A DNA stretch of 37,156 nucleotides from Myxococcales bacterium (GTDB lineage: Bacteria > Myxococcota_A > Polyangia > Polyangiales > Polyangiaceae): the NCBI GenBank assembly GCA_016212965.1, contig JACRDA010000439.1, positions 1-37,156 of the forward strand, written 5' to 3'. This document shows positions 1 to 7,606 of this stretch, in pieces. Position 1 is the first letter of the stretch. Each line of letters begins with the position of its first letter. The notes beneath the pieces are model-generated. The model was not told the DNA's origin. It searched no databases and saw nothing but the letters and a program-made list of their open reading frames with translations. The position numbers were made by a program, and so were the translations under genes.

Positions 1-2
1 AT

Positions 3-344
3 CTGCTGCTCGCGCTCGGCGACGCGCGCTTCGCGCTCGCGGCCGGCGCGGAGGCCGACGACGGGCTCGGCGCGCTCTTCGCGCCGCAGGGCACGCTCGC
101 CGACGTGTCGACGAGCGCTCCGGCGCTCGGCGCGCTCCCGGGCCCCGCGCGATGGCTCGTCTGGGTCGACGCCGCCGGGGTCGCGGGCTGTCTCGCCGGC
201 AAGCCCGGCTCGCGCGCGCCCGTGCAGGCCCTGTTGGCGCTCGGCAGGCGCAGCGGCGGCGACGGCGGCGGCTGGGTCGCCTTCGACGCGCCCGTGGAGC
301 TGCTCGCCGCGGCGCTCGCGCTCACGAGCGACGCCGAGCCGTGA
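3..344 (+). CDS. C-terminal part of an unknown protein (5' end outside window)
   Basis: The frame is already open at the window edge and closes with TGA at 342-344, so about 113 codons of the 3' end are visible. The product is rich in Ala, Leu and Gly, with no membrane segment and no motif I recognise. A GTG at 105 could serve as a start, but the frame is open and has the same composition upstream of it, so the gene most likely began before the window. It converges on the GYF-domain gene, whose stop is 18 bases away. Function unknown. Confidence 0.55.
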   Translation: MLLALGDARFALAAGAEADDGLGALFAPQGTLADVSTSAPALGALPGPARWLVWVDAAGVAGCLAGKPGSRAPVQALLALGRRSGGDGGGWVAFDAPVELLAAALALTSDAEP

Positions 345-362
345 CGCGCGCGGCCGCGCCCG

Positions 363-1952
363 CTATTTGATGAAGAACGACTTGCTCACCTGCATGGCGC
401 TGCCCGAGAAGGGCGGGACGGCGCAGCCGCGGAAGAGCGCGGAGAGGCAGCCGCCGACGGGCGTGCCCGCGAAGGGCGCCGAGATCGTGACGGCGCTCGC
501 GCGCCCACTCGTCGCGAAGGTCACCGAGGCCTGGCCCCTGCCCGTCGGGCCACCCGGCTGAGCGCAGCCCTGCGCACCGCCTGCCTTCGCGCTAAGCTGC
601 GCGCGCGCGGCCGACACGTCGAACTCGCCGCCACCCGAGGGCGGCGGCTCCGCGGTCGCCGCCGCGGTGGTCGTCGCCGCGGCGGTCTGCGTCGGGGTCG
701 CCGTCTTGTCGGGCTTCGGGTCCTTGCCGCCCGTCGCCTTCGCGCTCGCGGTCGTGCCCGCGCTCGCGGTCGTGCCCGCGCTCGCGGTCGCGCTCGGGTC
801 GGCGCCCGGCTCCTCCGCCGAGGCCGTGGTGTCCGGCTCGTTCATGGCGACCTTCTCGCCCGTCGTCGTCGCCGTGGTGGTCTCCGTCGGCTCCGTGGTC
901 GCAGTCGCACCCTGGGTGCTCGGGGCGGCCGTGTTCGCGGCCACCTCCGCTCCGCCCCCACGCATCGCGAAGAAGATGCCGAACGCCGCGCCCACCAGCA
1001 CGACCGCGCCGATGCCGATGAACAGGGGAGCCTTGCTCTTCGGCGGTGCGACGAGGGTGGCCGCCGCGATGGCGCCCGGCTGCAGGGACATGGCTGCGAC
1101 CGGCTGCGGAGGGGGCGGCGGCGGCGGAGCCACCGGCGCCGTGACGTCGGGCCCGGCGAACGCGCCGAGCCCGCCCATCGGGGCGCCCCCGAGCGCGCCG
1201 CCGATACCGAGATCGCCCGAGCCGATGCCCTTGAACTCCTCGGTCCTCTTCTTGCGCGCCGGCGGCGCGAGCTGGCCGCGGTCGATCGAGGGCACGGCGG
1301 CCTTGGGCGGAGCGCTCCGGGCGGCGGCGGCCGCGTTCAGGTCCGAGATGTTGAAGAGCGAGGACTCCTCGTTGCGGGCGCCGGTCGCCTTGCCCGGATA
1401 GTCCGAGGGGGCGCCGGGACCCCGGCTCGCATCCCCGCGCGCCTGAAAGACGTCGACCGAGGGGCTGGCGGCGCGGCGGGCTGCGACCGGCGCCGCGGCC
1501 GCGGGTGCCGGTGCCTGTGCCGGTGCCGGTGCGCCGTAGGCGTACGGCTGCGCCGCCACCGGCCCGTCCATCATCATCGTGCCGGCGAGTCCCTCGTCGC
1601 CGGCGGGAGCAGGCGCGGCGTGCGCTTGGGGCTGCGATGCGTACGCCTGGGGCTGCGGCGCGTACGCCTGGGGTTGCGGGGCGTAGGCCTGAGGTTGCGG
1701 CGCGGCCGCAGGCGCCTTGTTGCCCAGCAGCTCGGTCAGCTCGGCCACCTGTCCGAGCGGCAACCAGTCGGTCATGCCCTCCTTCCACACGAAGGTGTCG
1801 GTGAGGCTGAGGTTCCCGCGGGCGAGCTCGATCGCGATGTCGGTGCTCGACATCGTCCTCTGGTCGTCGTCCGTCACGCTGACCGACCACTCGGCGCCGG
1901 TGCCCTGCGTGTAGATCTGCGTGGCGTCGTTGCCTTCTTCTTCGTAGCTCAT
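363..1952 (-). CDS. GYF-domain single-pass membrane protein with TonB-like C-terminal region
   Basis: The 529-residue product has three parts. Residues about 10-75 look like a GYF_2 (DUF4339) domain, with a TFVWKEGMTDWLPLGQV core that matches the usual W...G...W pattern. A long Pro/Ala/Gln linker follows, containing four PQPQAYA-like heptads. One membrane helix (about residues 308-332, PLFIGIGAVVLVGAAFGIFF) comes next, then a Thr/Ala-rich stretch and a C-terminal domain of about 90 residues with two Cys and a final KSFFIK, a type common at the end of myxobacterial membrane proteins. GYF_2 domains are thought to bind peptides, so a scaffold role at the inner membrane is an inference. I chose the ATG at 1952 (MSYEEEG) over one 54 bases upstream because the domain begins soon after it. 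Confidence 0.85.
   Translation of the reverse strand: MSYEEEGNDATQIYTQGTGAEWSVSVTDDDQRTMSSTDIAIELARGNLSLTDTFVWKEGMTDWLPLGQVAELTELLGNKAPAAAPQPQAYAPQPQAYAPQPQAYASQPQAHAAPAPAGDEGLAGTMMMDGPVAAQPYAYGAPAPAQAPAPAAAAPVAARRAASPSVDVFQARGDASRGPGAPSDYPGKATGARNEESSLFNISDLNAAAAARSAPPKAAVPSIDRGQLAPPARKKRTEEFKGIGSGDLGIGGALGGAPMGGLGAFAGPDVTAPVAPPPPPPPQPVAAMSLQPGAIAAATLVAPPKSKAPLFIGIGAVVLVGAAFGIFFAMRGGGAEVAANTAAPSTQGATATTEPTETTTATTTGEKVAMNEPDTTASAEEPGADPSATASAGTTASAGTTASAKATGGKDPKPDKTATPTQTAAATTTAAATAEPPPSGGGEFDVSAARAQLSAKAGGAQGCAQPGGPTGRGQASVTFATSGRASAVTISAPFAGTPVGGCLSALFRGCAVPPFSGSAMQVSKSFFIK
740..795 (-). repeat. 18-bp coding tandem repeat (TASAGT units)
   Basis: Inside the GYF-protein gene, an 18-base unit reading gcgctcgcggtcgtgccc on the plus strand occurs about three times in a row. 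It encodes repeated Thr-Ala-Ser-Ala-Gly-Thr in the linker that follows the membrane helix. Such a low-complexity linker is expected to be extended. Copy number may vary between strains. Confidence 0.6.
1621..1704 (-). repeat. 21-bp coding tandem repeat (PQPQAYA heptads)
   Basis: Four consecutive 21-base units lie at 1621-1641, 1642-1662, 1663-1683 and 1684-1704. They encode PQPQAYA or close variants in the linker between the GYF domain and the rest of the protein. The copies differ at a few bases. Confidence 0.7.
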
Positions 1953-2058
1953 AGGCGTCCCGCTGCCGGGATGGTCAGAATAGCGACAAGTAGCGAGCCC
2001 GATCAAGCGAGCGACCGGTCGAGGGCGCGTGGCAGGGCCGGACGGGCAGGCCGGTGCG

Positions 2059-2757
2059 TCAGTTGAGCGCGCTCAGTCGCTCGCCGTCGCGGCCACAAAT
2101 CGCGTCGTCGTCGCCGTAGCGTCGGCCGCAGCTCGGGCAGATCTTGGAGCCGCCGGCGCGGGGCAGGCGCAGCTCGGGCGCGCTCCCCGGCGGGGCGGCT
2201 CCCGCGGGCTCGTCGGACGCGGCGCTCCGGCGCAGCGGTCGCGTGGTGCCGGCCATGGGCTCGTCGAGCGGTGCGACCCACGCGCCCTCGGCGCTGCGCG
2301 CCTTGCGCGCGGCGTCCGGCTCGGCGCGCCCCCGGCTGCGCGACTCGGCGATGAACGAGAGCGGCATCCGCTCCACCGGGGCGAGGCGCCCGAGCGCGAG
2401 CCGTCGGCCGCTCGCGGTCACGACGGCGACGGCCGGCTCCTCGCCCGCATCGTGCGCCGGGTCCGCTGCGGTCACGGCTGCGACGTCGGGGGCGGGCACG
2501 CGGCCCATCGTCGGTGTCGTGCGGCCCGCGAGCGCCTCGTGCCACGCGCGCTCCCGGGCGCGTGCGGCGCGCTGGCGCTGCCACAGGAGCAGAGCACCTG
2601 CCGCGCACACGCCGAAGGCCGCCACCATGACCGCGATGAACGTGTCGCGCCGAGCGTCGCTCGCGTCGTCGTCGGTGGCGGCTCGCACCGGGCTGGCGGT
2701 GATCGCGACCGCGAGCGCGAGCGGAGCGAACCTCGCCGAACGCAGACTTCCCAGCAT
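2059..2757 (-). CDS. Exported/membrane protein with C-terminal zinc-ribbon-like tail
   Basis: The 232-residue product starts with a signal-like segment (MLGSLRSARFAPLALAVAI, then ASPVRA). A second hydrophobic helix follows at about residues 38-56, and then a charged Ala/Arg-rich region. The C-terminus reads CPSCGRRYGDDDAICGRDG, a short ribbon of the type CPxCGxxY...FCxxDGxxL often found in myxobacterial regulatory proteins. Only three Cys are present, so metal binding would need a fourth ligand such as the Asp. Start chosen at the ATG at 2757 because the signal segment begins there; the frame is open further upstream, but that part runs through the repeat element at 2802-2931. Exact function unknown. 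Confidence 0.75.
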   Translation of the reverse strand: MLGSLRSARFAPLALAVAITASPVRAATDDDASDARRDTFIAVMVAAFGVCAAGALLLWQRQRAARARERAWHEALAGRTTPTMGRVPAPDVAAVTAADPAHDAGEEPAVAVVTASGRRLALGRLAPVERMPLSFIAESRSRGRAEPDAARKARSAEGAWVAPLDEPMAGTTRPLRRSAASDEPAGAAPPGSAPELRLPRAGGSKICPSCGRRYGDDDAICGRDGERLSALN

Positions 2758-2801
2758 CGCCCCACGAATGTAGCAGAGGCCGCTCGGCCCGGCCCGACGA
2801 C

Positions 2802-2842
2802 TTCGTGTTCTCCCTCGGCGCTGCGCGCCTCGGTCGAGCCGG
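2802..2842. repeat. 41-bp direct repeat, copy 1
   Basis: A 41-base sequence starting ttcgtgttctccctcggcgc recurs unchanged at 2891-2931, 89 bases downstream. Each copy contains the small inverted repeat GGCGC-TGC-GCGCC. It lies between the divergent genes starting at 2757 and 2981, in what should be their shared promoter region. Confidence 0.8.
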
Positions 2843-2851
2843 ACTGTCGGT

Positions 2852-2880
2852 CGGGTCGCCCGCCTGCGGCGGCCGACCCG
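2852..2880. repeat. Inverted repeat (12 of 13 pairs) between the two direct repeats
   Basis: CGGGTCGCCCGCC (2852-2864), a TGC loop, then GGCGGCCGACCCG (2868-2880) pair at 12 of 13 positions. The hairpin sits exactly between the two 41-bp direct repeats, giving a repeat-hairpin-repeat unit. It could be a REP-like dispersed element, a transcription block between divergent genes, or a protein-binding site. Confidence 0.7.
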
Positions 2881-2890
2881 CTCTCCGTAG

Positions 2891-2931
2891 TTCGTGTTCT
2901 CCCTCGGCGCTGCGCGCCTCGGTCGAGCCGG
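2891..2931. repeat. 41-bp direct repeat, copy 2
   Basis: Identical to 2802-2842. It ends 50 bases before the start of the OmpA-family gene. A perfect TTGACA (2944-2949) follows it, but the matching -10 region (about 2965-2971, GTTAC) is poor, so I do not call a promoter. Confidence 0.8.
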
Positions 2932-2980
2932 GTTGTCGGCCAATTGACACCACTCCGAGCCGGGTGTTACCCCGGAGGAG

Positions 2981-4867
2981 ATGGACGCACACCGCGGGGG
3001 CAGAGACGGTGACTCCGGCCGGCCGGCGCGGGCGCGGGCGGGCCGGAGCTCGGTGGGGACGGCGGCGGGGGTTGCGCTCGCCGCGGCGCTGTCGTGCGCC
3101 GCGCTCGAGGCGCGGGCGCAGCAGGAGGTGCCCTCGCCCGAGGACCTCAACGGGCTCGGCGCCGATCTGCACCTCTTCCGCCCGCCGGTGGACTCGAAGG
3201 GCATCGGGTCGGTGAACGGCTCCGACGTGCTCGGCCACCTCGGCTGGCAGCTCGGGCTGTGGATCGACTACGGCCACAGCTTCATGAACCTCGCGGACGG
3301 CCACGACAAGAGCAGGCTCGTGGACCACTCCTTCGAGGGCCAGTTCATGTTCAGCCTGGGCCTGTTCGACCGCTGGATGTTCGGCCTCACCGGCCCGGTG
3401 ACCCTGAGCGCCGGTCCCGGCGCCAAGGACGTCGGACCTACCGGGGCCACCTACGACCTCAAGCCGTTCAACCGGCAGTCCCTCGGCTACCTGGCGCTGC
3501 ACAACAAGGTGATGATCCTGCCGGCCGAGGGCCCGCTCGGCCTCGCCGCCATCGTGCAGATCGGCGTCAACACCGGCTCGGCCGGCCCGCGCAGCCTCGC
3601 CTCCGAGCCGGGCGTCTGGTTCTGGCCGCAGATCGCGCTCGAGCGCCGCTTCACCTGGGACGACCCGTACATGCTGCGCATGGCGCTCAACGCGGGCTTC
3701 CGCGGCCACACCGGGGACAACGCGAAGTTCGGCCTCGGCGCCGACGGGCTGCCGCAGCTCAGCGACGGGGTCTTCGAGTACGGCCAGCTCGTGACGGCGG
3801 GCTACGGCATGAGCTTCCGGGCGCACAAGGCGGTCGAGCTCTTCGCCGAGACGTACATGACCGCGCTCGTCACCGGCGACAGCGCCACGGCCCAGCGCGT
3901 CAGCGCCGAGGCGATCGGCGGGCTCAAGATCTACGTCGAGGAGCGGAGCTTCCTCGTGTTCGCCGCGGGCGCCGGCTACACGCCGGGCTTCCAGTCGCCG
4001 GGTCAGCGCGGCGTCATCGGCTTCGTGTTCGAGCCCTCGATCCAGGACAAGGATCACGACGGGGTGCCCGACCGCATCGACAAGTGCCCCGACGAGCCCG
4101 GACCGAAGGACAACGAGGGCTGCCCCGACCCCGACACCGATGGCGACGGCGTGCCGGATCGTCTCGACCAGTGCCCGGAGAAGCCCGGGCCCGAGGAGAC
4201 CGCCGGCTGTCCGGTCGTGAAGCTCAAGGACACCGATGGCGACGGGCTCATCGATCAGCTCGACAAGTGCCCGGACAAGCCGGGGCCCAAGGCGAACGAC
4301 GGCTGCCCGGTCGACAACCCGGATCGCGACGGCGACGGCATCCTGAACGACGCCGACCGCTGCCCCGACAAGCCCGAGATCTTCAACGGCGTCGACGACG
4401 AGGACGGCTGCCCGGACGAGGGCGACATCGAGCTCAAGGGCAACGAGATCATCATCCTCGAGAAGATCCAGTTCGCCACCGGCAGCGCGCGCATCCTGCC
4501 GCAGTCGCTCAAGGTGGTCGACGCGGTGGCGGCGGTGATGAAGAAGCGCAAGCAGATCGAGCTGCTCGAGGTCGGCGGTCACGCCGACGAGCGCGGCGAC
4601 GACCGGGGCAACCTCTTGCTCACGCAGATGCGCGTCGACGCGGTCGTGGCGGCGCTGCAGTCGCGCGGCATCGCACGCACGCGCCTCGTGCCGCAGGGCT
4701 ACGGCGAGTACTGCCCGCTCGATACGGCGAGCACCGATGCGGCCTGGGAGAAGAATCGCCGCGTGGAGTTCAAGGTCGTGCGTACCGACAAGGGGCCCAC
4801 GCAGGAGAAGCTCGGCTGCGAGGCCGCCGAGCAGAAGGGCATCAAGCCGAAGGCGGGGCAGCCATGA
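2981..4867 (+). CDS. OmpA-family outer membrane protein with TSP3 calcium-type repeats
   Basis: The 628-residue product has a signal segment (GVALAAALSCAALEARA, cleavage expected near residue 46) and a region of about 300 residues that is probably a beta-barrel or outer-membrane domain. Four or five thrombospondin type-3 repeats follow (about residues 356-480; DxDxDGxxDxxDxCPD pattern). An OmpA peptidoglycan-binding domain comes next (about 497-597: FATGSA, GHADERGDD, NRRVEF). The protein probably ties the outer membrane to peptidoglycan, with a Ca2+-stabilised spacer. The ATG at 2981 has GGAGGAG directly against it, which is too close for a good ribosome site; the in-frame GTG at 3053, still upstream of the signal segment, is an alternative. 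The next gene overlaps by four bases (ATGA), so the two are surely co-translated. Confidence 0.9.
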   Translation: MDAHRGGRDGDSGRPARARAGRSSVGTAAGVALAAALSCAALEARAQQEVPSPEDLNGLGADLHLFRPPVDSKGIGSVNGSDVLGHLGWQLGLWIDYGHSFMNLADGHDKSRLVDHSFEGQFMFSLGLFDRWMFGLTGPVTLSAGPGAKDVGPTGATYDLKPFNRQSLGYLALHNKVMILPAEGPLGLAAIVQIGVNTGSAGPRSLASEPGVWFWPQIALERRFTWDDPYMLRMALNAGFRGHTGDNAKFGLGADGLPQLSDGVFEYGQLVTAGYGMSFRAHKAVELFAETYMTALVTGDSATAQRVSAEAIGGLKIYVEERSFLVFAAGAGYTPGFQSPGQRGVIGFVFEPSIQDKDHDGVPDRIDKCPDEPGPKDNEGCPDPDTDGDGVPDRLDQCPEKPGPEETAGCPVVKLKDTDGDGLIDQLDKCPDKPGPKANDGCPVDNPDRDGDGILNDADRCPDKPEIFNGVDDEDGCPDEGDIELKGNEIIILEKIQFATGSARILPQSLKVVDAVAAVMKKRKQIELLEVGGHADERGDDRGNLLLTQMRVDAVVAALQSRGIARTRLVPQGYGEYCPLDTASTDAAWEKNRRVEFKVVRTDKGPTQEKLGCEAAEQKGIKPKAGQP

Positions 4868-5361
4868 CAGGCGCGGGCTCCGGGCGGGCGGCCGCGCTCG
4901 TGCTCGGTGCGGCGGCGCTCGGGCTCGCGGGCTGCGTCGACACGGACGCCACGATCTTCGTGGAGGTCACGATCGTCGACCCGACCGGCATCGTCGCGGA
5001 TCAGGTGCTCGGCACGAGCCTCGACGGCAGCTTCGGCATCGAGCTGCACCTCGGCCCGCGGGCCGCCGGCGACAGCACGGTGACGCTCGGCGGGTTCTCG
5101 GTCCAGAACGCCGATCGCACCCAGACCCTCGTCGCGTCGCTGCCGCTCGCGACGAGCCCGGGCTTCCCCGTCACCGTGCCCGTCGACAGCACGGTGAGTG
5201 CGAGCGCGACCTTCGGCATGGGGGCGAGCCTGCTGCCGAAGGCCGCCTACGGCGAGCTGTGCGCCGGGGCCGTCGTGCTCTCCGGCACCTTCGACGACAG
5301 CCTCCTCGCCGCCACGGCGATCGTCGCGAGCGATCCGTTCCTGCTCGGCGGCTGCCCCTGA
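4864..5361 (+). CDS. Lipoprotein of unknown function
   Basis: A 165-residue product with a clear lipobox (LGLAGC, Cys about residue 24). The mature part is acidic and beta-rich, with only two further Cys. Its start codon overlaps the stop of the OmpA-family gene as ATGA, so it is translationally coupled and probably works with that protein at the outer membrane. No known domain recognised. Confidence 0.8.
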   Translation: MTGAGSGRAAALVLGAAALGLAGCVDTDATIFVEVTIVDPTGIVADQVLGTSLDGSFGIELHLGPRAAGDSTVTLGGFSVQNADRTQTLVASLPLATSPGFPVTVPVDSTVSASATFGMGASLLPKAAYGELCAGAVVLSGTFDDSLLAATAIVASDPFLLGGCP

Positions 5362-5363
5362 GT

Positions 5364-5393
5364 GCGCCCGCCTCGCGCCCGCGGCGGGTGCGC
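5364..5393 (+). terminator. Possible terminator hairpin after the OmpA operon
   Basis: Right after the stop at 5361, GCGCCCGCC can pair with GGCGGGTGCGC (about nine pairs with a small bulge; loop of about ten bases). There is no T-run, as is usual in such GC-rich genomes. The position fits the end of the two-gene operon. Confidence 0.35.
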
Positions 5394-5498
5394 CGCGGAG
5401 CCGGCGGCGCGTCCAGCCGCGCGCACTGCGGCGCGCCCGCCGCACGTTTCCGACGTGTCAAGTGTGCGAAAGAACGTGCGCACCGCGCCTGCGCAGCC

Positions 5499-5515
5499 TG
5501 GCACGCACCGTGCGA
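5499..5515 (+). promoter_or_regulatory. Candidate sigma-54 promoter for the His/Lys-Gly-tailed lipoprotein
   Basis: TGGCACGCACCGTGCGA carries the invariant -24 GG (5500-5501) and -12 GC (5512-5513) with exactly ten bases between them. The -24 box (TGGCACG) matches the family consensus perfectly; the -12 box is GTGC rather than TTGC. The start codon at 5571 is about 46 bases past the expected start of transcription. Upstream, GTGCG (5464-5468) and CGCAC (5479-5483) form an inverted repeat that could bind an activator. Confidence 0.45.
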
Positions 5516-5570
5516 AGTCCACCTCATCCCGTCGCGCTTCGGGGGCGCGGCCGAACGGAGGATGGTGGCG

Positions 5571-6584
5571 ATGAAACACGCGGCAAACACCTGGCTCGTG
5601 GTCGTGGGGGCGCTCGGGCTCGTGACCCTGACGGGCGCGCTCGGTTGCAGCAAGGACACGGCGTCGGCGGCGGCGGAGGAGCCGGCGAGCGGTGCGGTGT
5701 CGGCGCTCCCGCCGGCGGCCATGGACGAGAGCGCCGCCCTCGTCGAGCAGCAGGGCGACGTGCGTCTGAGCTGGGTCGTCGATCCGGAGGGCCACGTGTG
5801 GCTCGCGGCGCGCGGCGCGGATGGCACACGGATCGAGCCCGCGAAGGGCACGCTCGCGGTGCAGCCGCTCGGCGCTGCGACGCCTGCGGCGCCCGCGGCG
5901 GAGGTCGCGCTCGCGCCGAGCCCGGGCGCGATGCGCGCCGAGGTCGGCCCGCTGCGGGCGGAGCTCACCGAGATTCGCTACACGGTGGAGGTGCAGGGCA
6001 AGCCCTTGACCGGCGTCCTGCACGTGCCCGCGACGGGCACGCGCGGGCTCGTCGCGTCGGCGCCGGCGCAGGTCGACGGGGGCGTGGCCCGCGACGCCAA
6101 GGGGCCGCACGGCGGCGTCGTGCAGGTGGTCGGCGGCGACGTCGTCGAGATCGTCGCCCACAAGACGAGCGGCGAGGTGCGCGTCTACGTGCTCGACGCC
6201 GAGCTCGAGCCCGTCGCCGTGGGCGATCGCAAGGTGAAGCTCGCCTTCGCGGGCGAGAAGTCGCAGTACCTCGAGCTCGCTCCCGCGCCGGACCAGACCT
6301 ACCTCACGGCCAAGCTGGCGGTGAAGATCGAGCCCGTCCACCTCACGGTGGTCGTCGTCCGGCCCGGCGCGGTCCACGTCGCGCTCTGCGGTCACTGGCG
6401 CGGCGACGTCATCGTCGTCGACCACCACCGCCCGCACTACGCCCTCTACGTGGTCGACGACTGGGACATCTTCGTCCACGGCCACGGCCACGGTCATGGC
6501 CACGGCAAGTGGAAGGGCAAGGGCAAGGGCAAGGGCAAGTGGGGCAAGGGCGACGGCGCCCACGTCGACATCCACATCCACTGA
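5571..6584 (+). CDS. Lipoprotein with metal-efflux-like region and His-Gly / Lys-Gly tail
   Basis: The 337-residue product has a lipobox (LTGALGC, Cys about residue 26). At about residues 180-235 the stretch from KGPHGGVVQVVGGDVVEIV to VYVLD resembles a segment found in periplasmic heavy-metal efflux adaptors (PHGG...V.L...YVLD); this is a motif impression, not a proven family. The C-terminus is striking: (His-Gly) repeats, then (Lys-Gly) repeats with Trp, then a His-rich end (DIHIH). Together these suggest binding of a metal ion on the periplasmic side. GGAGG at 5557-5561 suits the ATG at 5571 better than the ATG at 5562. A sigma-54 type promoter lies upstream and a strong hairpin follows the stop. 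Confidence 0.8.
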   Translation: MKHAANTWLVVVGALGLVTLTGALGCSKDTASAAAEEPASGAVSALPPAAMDESAALVEQQGDVRLSWVVDPEGHVWLAARGADGTRIEPAKGTLAVQPLGAATPAAPAAEVALAPSPGAMRAEVGPLRAELTEIRYTVEVQGKPLTGVLHVPATGTRGLVASAPAQVDGGVARDAKGPHGGVVQVVGGDVVEIVAHKTSGEVRVYVLDAELEPVAVGDRKVKLAFAGEKSQYLELAPAPDQTYLTAKLAVKIEPVHLTVVVVRPGAVHVALCGHWRGDVIVVDHHRPHYALYVVDDWDIFVHGHGHGHGHGKWKGKGKGKGKWGKGDGAHVDIHIH

Positions 6585-6599
6585 CGCACGCGCCGGGAC

Positions 6600-6620
6600 G
6601 GGCCGGCGCTCAGCCGGCCC
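6600..6620. terminator. Bidirectional hairpin between convergent genes, stop codon in loop
   Basis: GGGCCGGC (6600-6607) and GCCGGCCC (6613-6620) form a perfect eight-pair stem around the loop GCTCA. The loop holds the TGA stop (minus strand, 6610-6612) of the adenine deaminase remnant, and the hairpin lies 16 bases past the stop of the plus-strand lipoprotein gene. There is no T-tract. It probably serves both converging transcripts. Confidence 0.55.
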
Positions 6621-7529
6621 AGAGATCGACGAAGCGCTGCGCCTCGACGTCGACGAGACCGCGGTCCGTCAGGCGCAGCGCGGGGACGACGGCGAGCTGC
6701 ACGAAGGACAGGGTCATGAACACCTCGCGCTCCGTCCCGCAGGCGCGGAGCGCGGCGCGGAGCGCGCGGAGCCTCGGCACGACCTCGCCGAGCTCGAGGT
6801 TCGACATCAGGCCCGCCACGGGCAGCTCGAGCCCTTCTCGCGCGCCTCGCTCGCGGTCGTGCACTCGTGGTCCGAACGGATGAAGGCGCACAGGTAGGCG
6901 TTGAGCCGCTTGCCCGTGAGCCCGGGCGCGTGGCCGTCGATCTTCTTGTGCCGCGAGCGCAGGATCTCGATCTTGGTCAAGAGCTCGCGGTCGCGTGCGA
7001 GGACGGACGGGTAGTTCATCACCTCGCCGAGGGCGATGACGCGGCGCGCATGCCGATCGAGCAGCTCCACCATGTCCTCGGTCCCGAGGTAGGCCCCCGC
7101 GGTCTCGAGGCGCGTGGCCGGCACCGCGGACGGCAGGGCGAAGTACACCTCGAGCGGCACGCCCTCGGTCGCGCGGATCATGTAGTCGATGCCCGCGGTC
7201 CCGAGCACGTTGGCGATCTCGTGCGGGTCCGCGATGACGGTGGTCGTGCCGCGCCGCAGCACCGCGCGCGCGAACTGCCGCGGCACGAGCAGCGAGCTCT
7301 CGATGTGCACGTGCGCGTCGATGAAGCCCGGCAAGACGATGCTTCCCGCGGCGTCGATCGTCCGCTCGGCGTCGCCGTAGGCGCCGATGCCGGCGATGCG
7401 CTTGCCGCAGATGGCGATGTCGGCCGTCTCGAGCTCGCCCGAGAAGACGTCGAGGATGCGGCCGTTGCGCACGAGCACGTCGGGGGGCACGTCGCCGAGC
7501 GCCACCGGGATGAGATCGCGGATCTTCAC
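6610..7529 (-). pseudogene. ade: Adenine deaminase, internal deletion and frameshift
   Basis: The N-terminal part (GTG start at 7529, GGAGG just upstream) is a good adenine deaminase (adenine to hypoxanthine plus ammonia). It has PGFIDAHVHIESSLL, ADPHEIANVLG, GEVMNYP, DGHAPGLTGKRLNAY and SDHECTTASEA. At about 6835 the frame jumps straight into the family's extreme C-terminus (LPVAGLMSN, FMTLSFVQLAVVPALRLTD), which is read one frame over. Family members are about 570 residues; roughly 250 residues between SDHEC and the C-terminal block are missing. The N-terminal frame then runs to a stop within about 10 codons. Metal ligands of the missing half are lost, so the enzyme should be dead. An assembly error is possible but would have to remove about 750 bases cleanly. 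Confidence 0.85.
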
Positions 7530-7590
7530 GGTGCCTCCGCGTCGATCGTAGCCCCGGGCGTGCCCGGCGCCCGCGACATTCGAGCCCGCG

Positions 7591-7606
7591 CGCCCCTCAG
7601 GGTGCG
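7591..7606 (-). terminator. Hairpin centred on the stop codon of the 7597-8238 gene
   Basis: CGCCCC (7591-7596) pairs with GGG-GCG (7600-7606, one bulged T) around a loop made exactly of TCA, the TGA stop read on the minus strand. Six pairs with one bulge. Confidence 0.4.

Noticed and set aside
2944..2971. Sigma-70 promoter before the OmpA gene
   Set aside because: TTGACA is perfect, but no acceptable -10 box lies at 15-18 bases.
2003..4582. Long minus-strand frame opposite the OmpA gene
   Set aside because: The plus strand has clear OmpA and TSP3 motifs; the antisense product has no domain and biased composition.
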